Shown: piece by piece, positions 5,392 through 6,223 of the stretch
Layout: each line of letters starts with the position of its first letter
How positions within the stretch are numbered: the first letter of the stretch is position 1
DNA from: JAVBLF01 sp031553675
Lineage (GTDB): Bacteria; Bacillota; Clostridia; Christensenellales; CALWSW01
Assembly: GCA_031553675.1 (NCBI GenBank)
Contig: JAVBLF010000030.1
Coordinates: forward strand, 1 to 6,223
Length of the DNA stretch: 6,223 nucleotides
Direction of reading: 5' to 3'
Position numbers and translations under genes: made by a program
Notes under the pieces: model-generated
What the model saw: the letters and a program-made list of their open reading frames with translations, nothing else
The model's database searches: none
What the model was told of the DNA's origin: nothing

Positions 5392-5412
5392 GCGATTTTA
5401 GGAGGTGTTCAC

Positions 5413-5943
5413 ATGAATGAGGCTTTGTGGCAGGCGTGCATCGCGTTTCACGGCCACGAGTGCGGTGGTCTGGCGATCGGGTATCGGGCGTCCGAGGTCG
5501 CGATGGCGCGGCTGGGAATCGATCGCGCGGGGGATGAAGAACTGGTTTGCGTGACCGAGAACGATGCGTGCGGCGTCGATGCGGTGCAGGTGATGACGGG
5601 TTGCACCTTTGGCAAGGGGAACCTCATCTACCGCGGGACGGGGAAGCAGGCGTTCAGCTTCTTTCGGCGATCGGACGGCGGTTCGATACGGCTCGTGTTG
5701 AAGCCGTATCGCGGGGCACATGGCGAGGAAAAGAAGCGTTTTGTGCTGACGGGGCCGGAGGATGAGGTGTTCGCGATCGGGAGGCCCGGGTTCGCGCTAC
5801 CGGAAAAGGCGCGGATCTTCCAGACCGTGATCTGCGAACGCTGCGGCGAAGGTGCGCCGGAGCACAGGATACGCCTGGAGAACGGACAAAAGCTTTGCTT
5901 GGATTGCGCGAAGGTGTACAGCCGAGGCTTTGGAGAACTTTGA
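5413..5943 (+). CDS. FmdE-family zinc-ribbon protein
   Basis: The product (176 residues) belongs to the family named after subunit E of molybdenum formylmethanofuran dehydrogenase (PF02663). Bacterial stand-alone members have no established reaction. The family signature is AFHGHECGGLAIGYR (11-25), with H13, H15 and C17 as likely metal ligands; many relatives have CPG where this one has CGG. ENDACGVDAVQ (49-59) and TGCTFGKGN (62-70) are the other conserved blocks. The C-terminus carries a small zinc knuckle, CERC (141-144) and CLDC (162-165). The start is ATG 5413 with a strong AGGAGGTG (5400-5407) five bases upstream; the frame is open from 5317, but that would overlap rnpB. No molybdopterin or formate dehydrogenase genes are nearby. 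No promoter is visible between the rnpB terminator and this gene. It converges with the next gene across a 13-nt gap. Confidence 0.9.
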   Translation: MNEALWQACIAFHGHECGGLAIGYRASEVAMARLGIDRAGDEELVCVTENDACGVDAVQVMTGCTFGKGNLIYRGTGKQAFSFFRRSDGGSIRLVLKPYRGAHGEEKKRFVLTGPEDEVFAIGRPGFALPEKARIFQTVICERCGEGAPEHRIRLENGQKLCLDCAKVYSRGFGEL

Positions 5944-5956
5944 AGCCAACAATCTT

Positions 5957-6223
5957 TTAGGTTGAGATCGAGACAAAGCCGCCGCCGAGCAGAGTCGTCT
6001 TGAGCCAGGCAGATAGATCGATCGGGTAAGAGCGACCGTCGTCGCAGATCCGGACGGCCATGGTGTCGACTTCGATCGCTTCGATCAGGACCCAGTGCCA
6101 ATTGTCGAGGTTCTGCAAAGAGCCGTTCGACAGGTTCAAAAAGGCGACGGGCTGGTCGGCCGCGATCGAAGCAAGTAAAAATGCGCGCACCTCGTCTTCG
6201 GACGGGCGCTTCAAGGGGCGCGG
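5957..6223 (-). CDS. Uncharacterised protein, C-terminal 88 residues only
   Basis: This gene enters from beyond the right edge; its N-terminus is outside the window, and the frame stays open to base 6223. The stop TAA is at 5957-5959. A TTG at 6214 is in frame but more likely encodes an internal Leu. The visible part reads like a compact folded domain: a helix (EVRAFLLASI), a strand (PVAFLNLSNG), then NLDNWHWVLIEAIE, ICDDGRSYPIDLSAWL and GGGFVSIST at the end. A His in WHW followed by an Asp near the next strand recalls the His/Asp part of papain-fold (C39-like) cysteine peptidases. That is a guess, since the Cys-bearing half is not visible. It is convergent with the FmdE-like gene, and no terminator is seen between the two stops. 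Confidence 0.75.
   Translation of the reverse strand, partial: PRPLKRPSEDEVRAFLLASIAADQPVAFLNLSNGSLQNLDNWHWVLIEAIEVDTMAVRICDDGRSYPIDLSAWLKTTLLGGGFVSIST

Noticed and set aside
5317..5412. Longer 208-residue form of the FmdE-like protein
   Set aside because: It would begin within RNase P RNA and cross its terminator; ATG 5413 follows a near-perfect Shine-Dalgarno sequence.

Overview
The window reads as chromosomal housekeeping DNA from a high-GC, Gram-positive-type anaerobe. The best guess is a Clostridia or Negativicutes relative in the Firmicutes. The reasons are a T-box leader on glycyl-tRNA synthetase, strong Shine-Dalgarno sites, the neighbourhood trmK - Nif3/DUF34 - C4 zinc-ribbon coiled-coil protein - rnpB, an A-type RNase P RNA, and an FmdE-family protein. 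The lineage is inferred from gene content and was not tested.

Layout. Bases 1-192 are non-coding and hold a small palindrome and a 15-nt direct repeat. A single-chain (dimer-type) glycyl-tRNA synthetase follows on the minus strand (193-1581). It is preceded by a full glycine T-box riboswitch (about 1626-1832) with specifier GGC and an intrinsic terminator. A compact divergent promoter region (about 1838-1909) separates it from a plus-strand operon of trmK (1931-2659) and a Nif3/DUF34 protein (2656-3810), which overlap by 4 nt. A strong intrinsic terminator (3824-3850) lies between this pair and the zinc-ribbon coiled-coil gene (3881-4591). A good promoter-like sequence lies inside the 3' end of the Nif3 gene, upstream of that terminator, so the zinc-ribbon gene may have an attenuator-like leader.

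Bases 4592-5010 contain no convincing gene but are full of structure: a nested set of inverted repeats that could fold as a closed multi-arm element (4605-4748), a 55-bp tandem repeat (4779-4902), and two 45-bp-spaced T/A-rich hairpin repeats (4925-5010) that abut the 5' end of rnpB. RNase P RNA (5011-5358) ends in a clear terminator. An FmdE-like zinc protein (5413-5943) starts only 21 nt after that terminator. A convergent minus-strand gene, cut by the window edge (5957-6223), closes the window.

Functional theme: tRNA biology dominates, with glycine charging sensed by a tRNA-Gly riboswitch, m1A22 methylation of tRNA by TrmK, and tRNA 5' maturation by RNase P. The Nif3, zinc-ribbon and FmdE proteins are metal-binding accessory proteins of less certain role. 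I found no defence system, CRISPR array or transposase. The least explained part is the repeat-rich stretch between 4592 and 5010.
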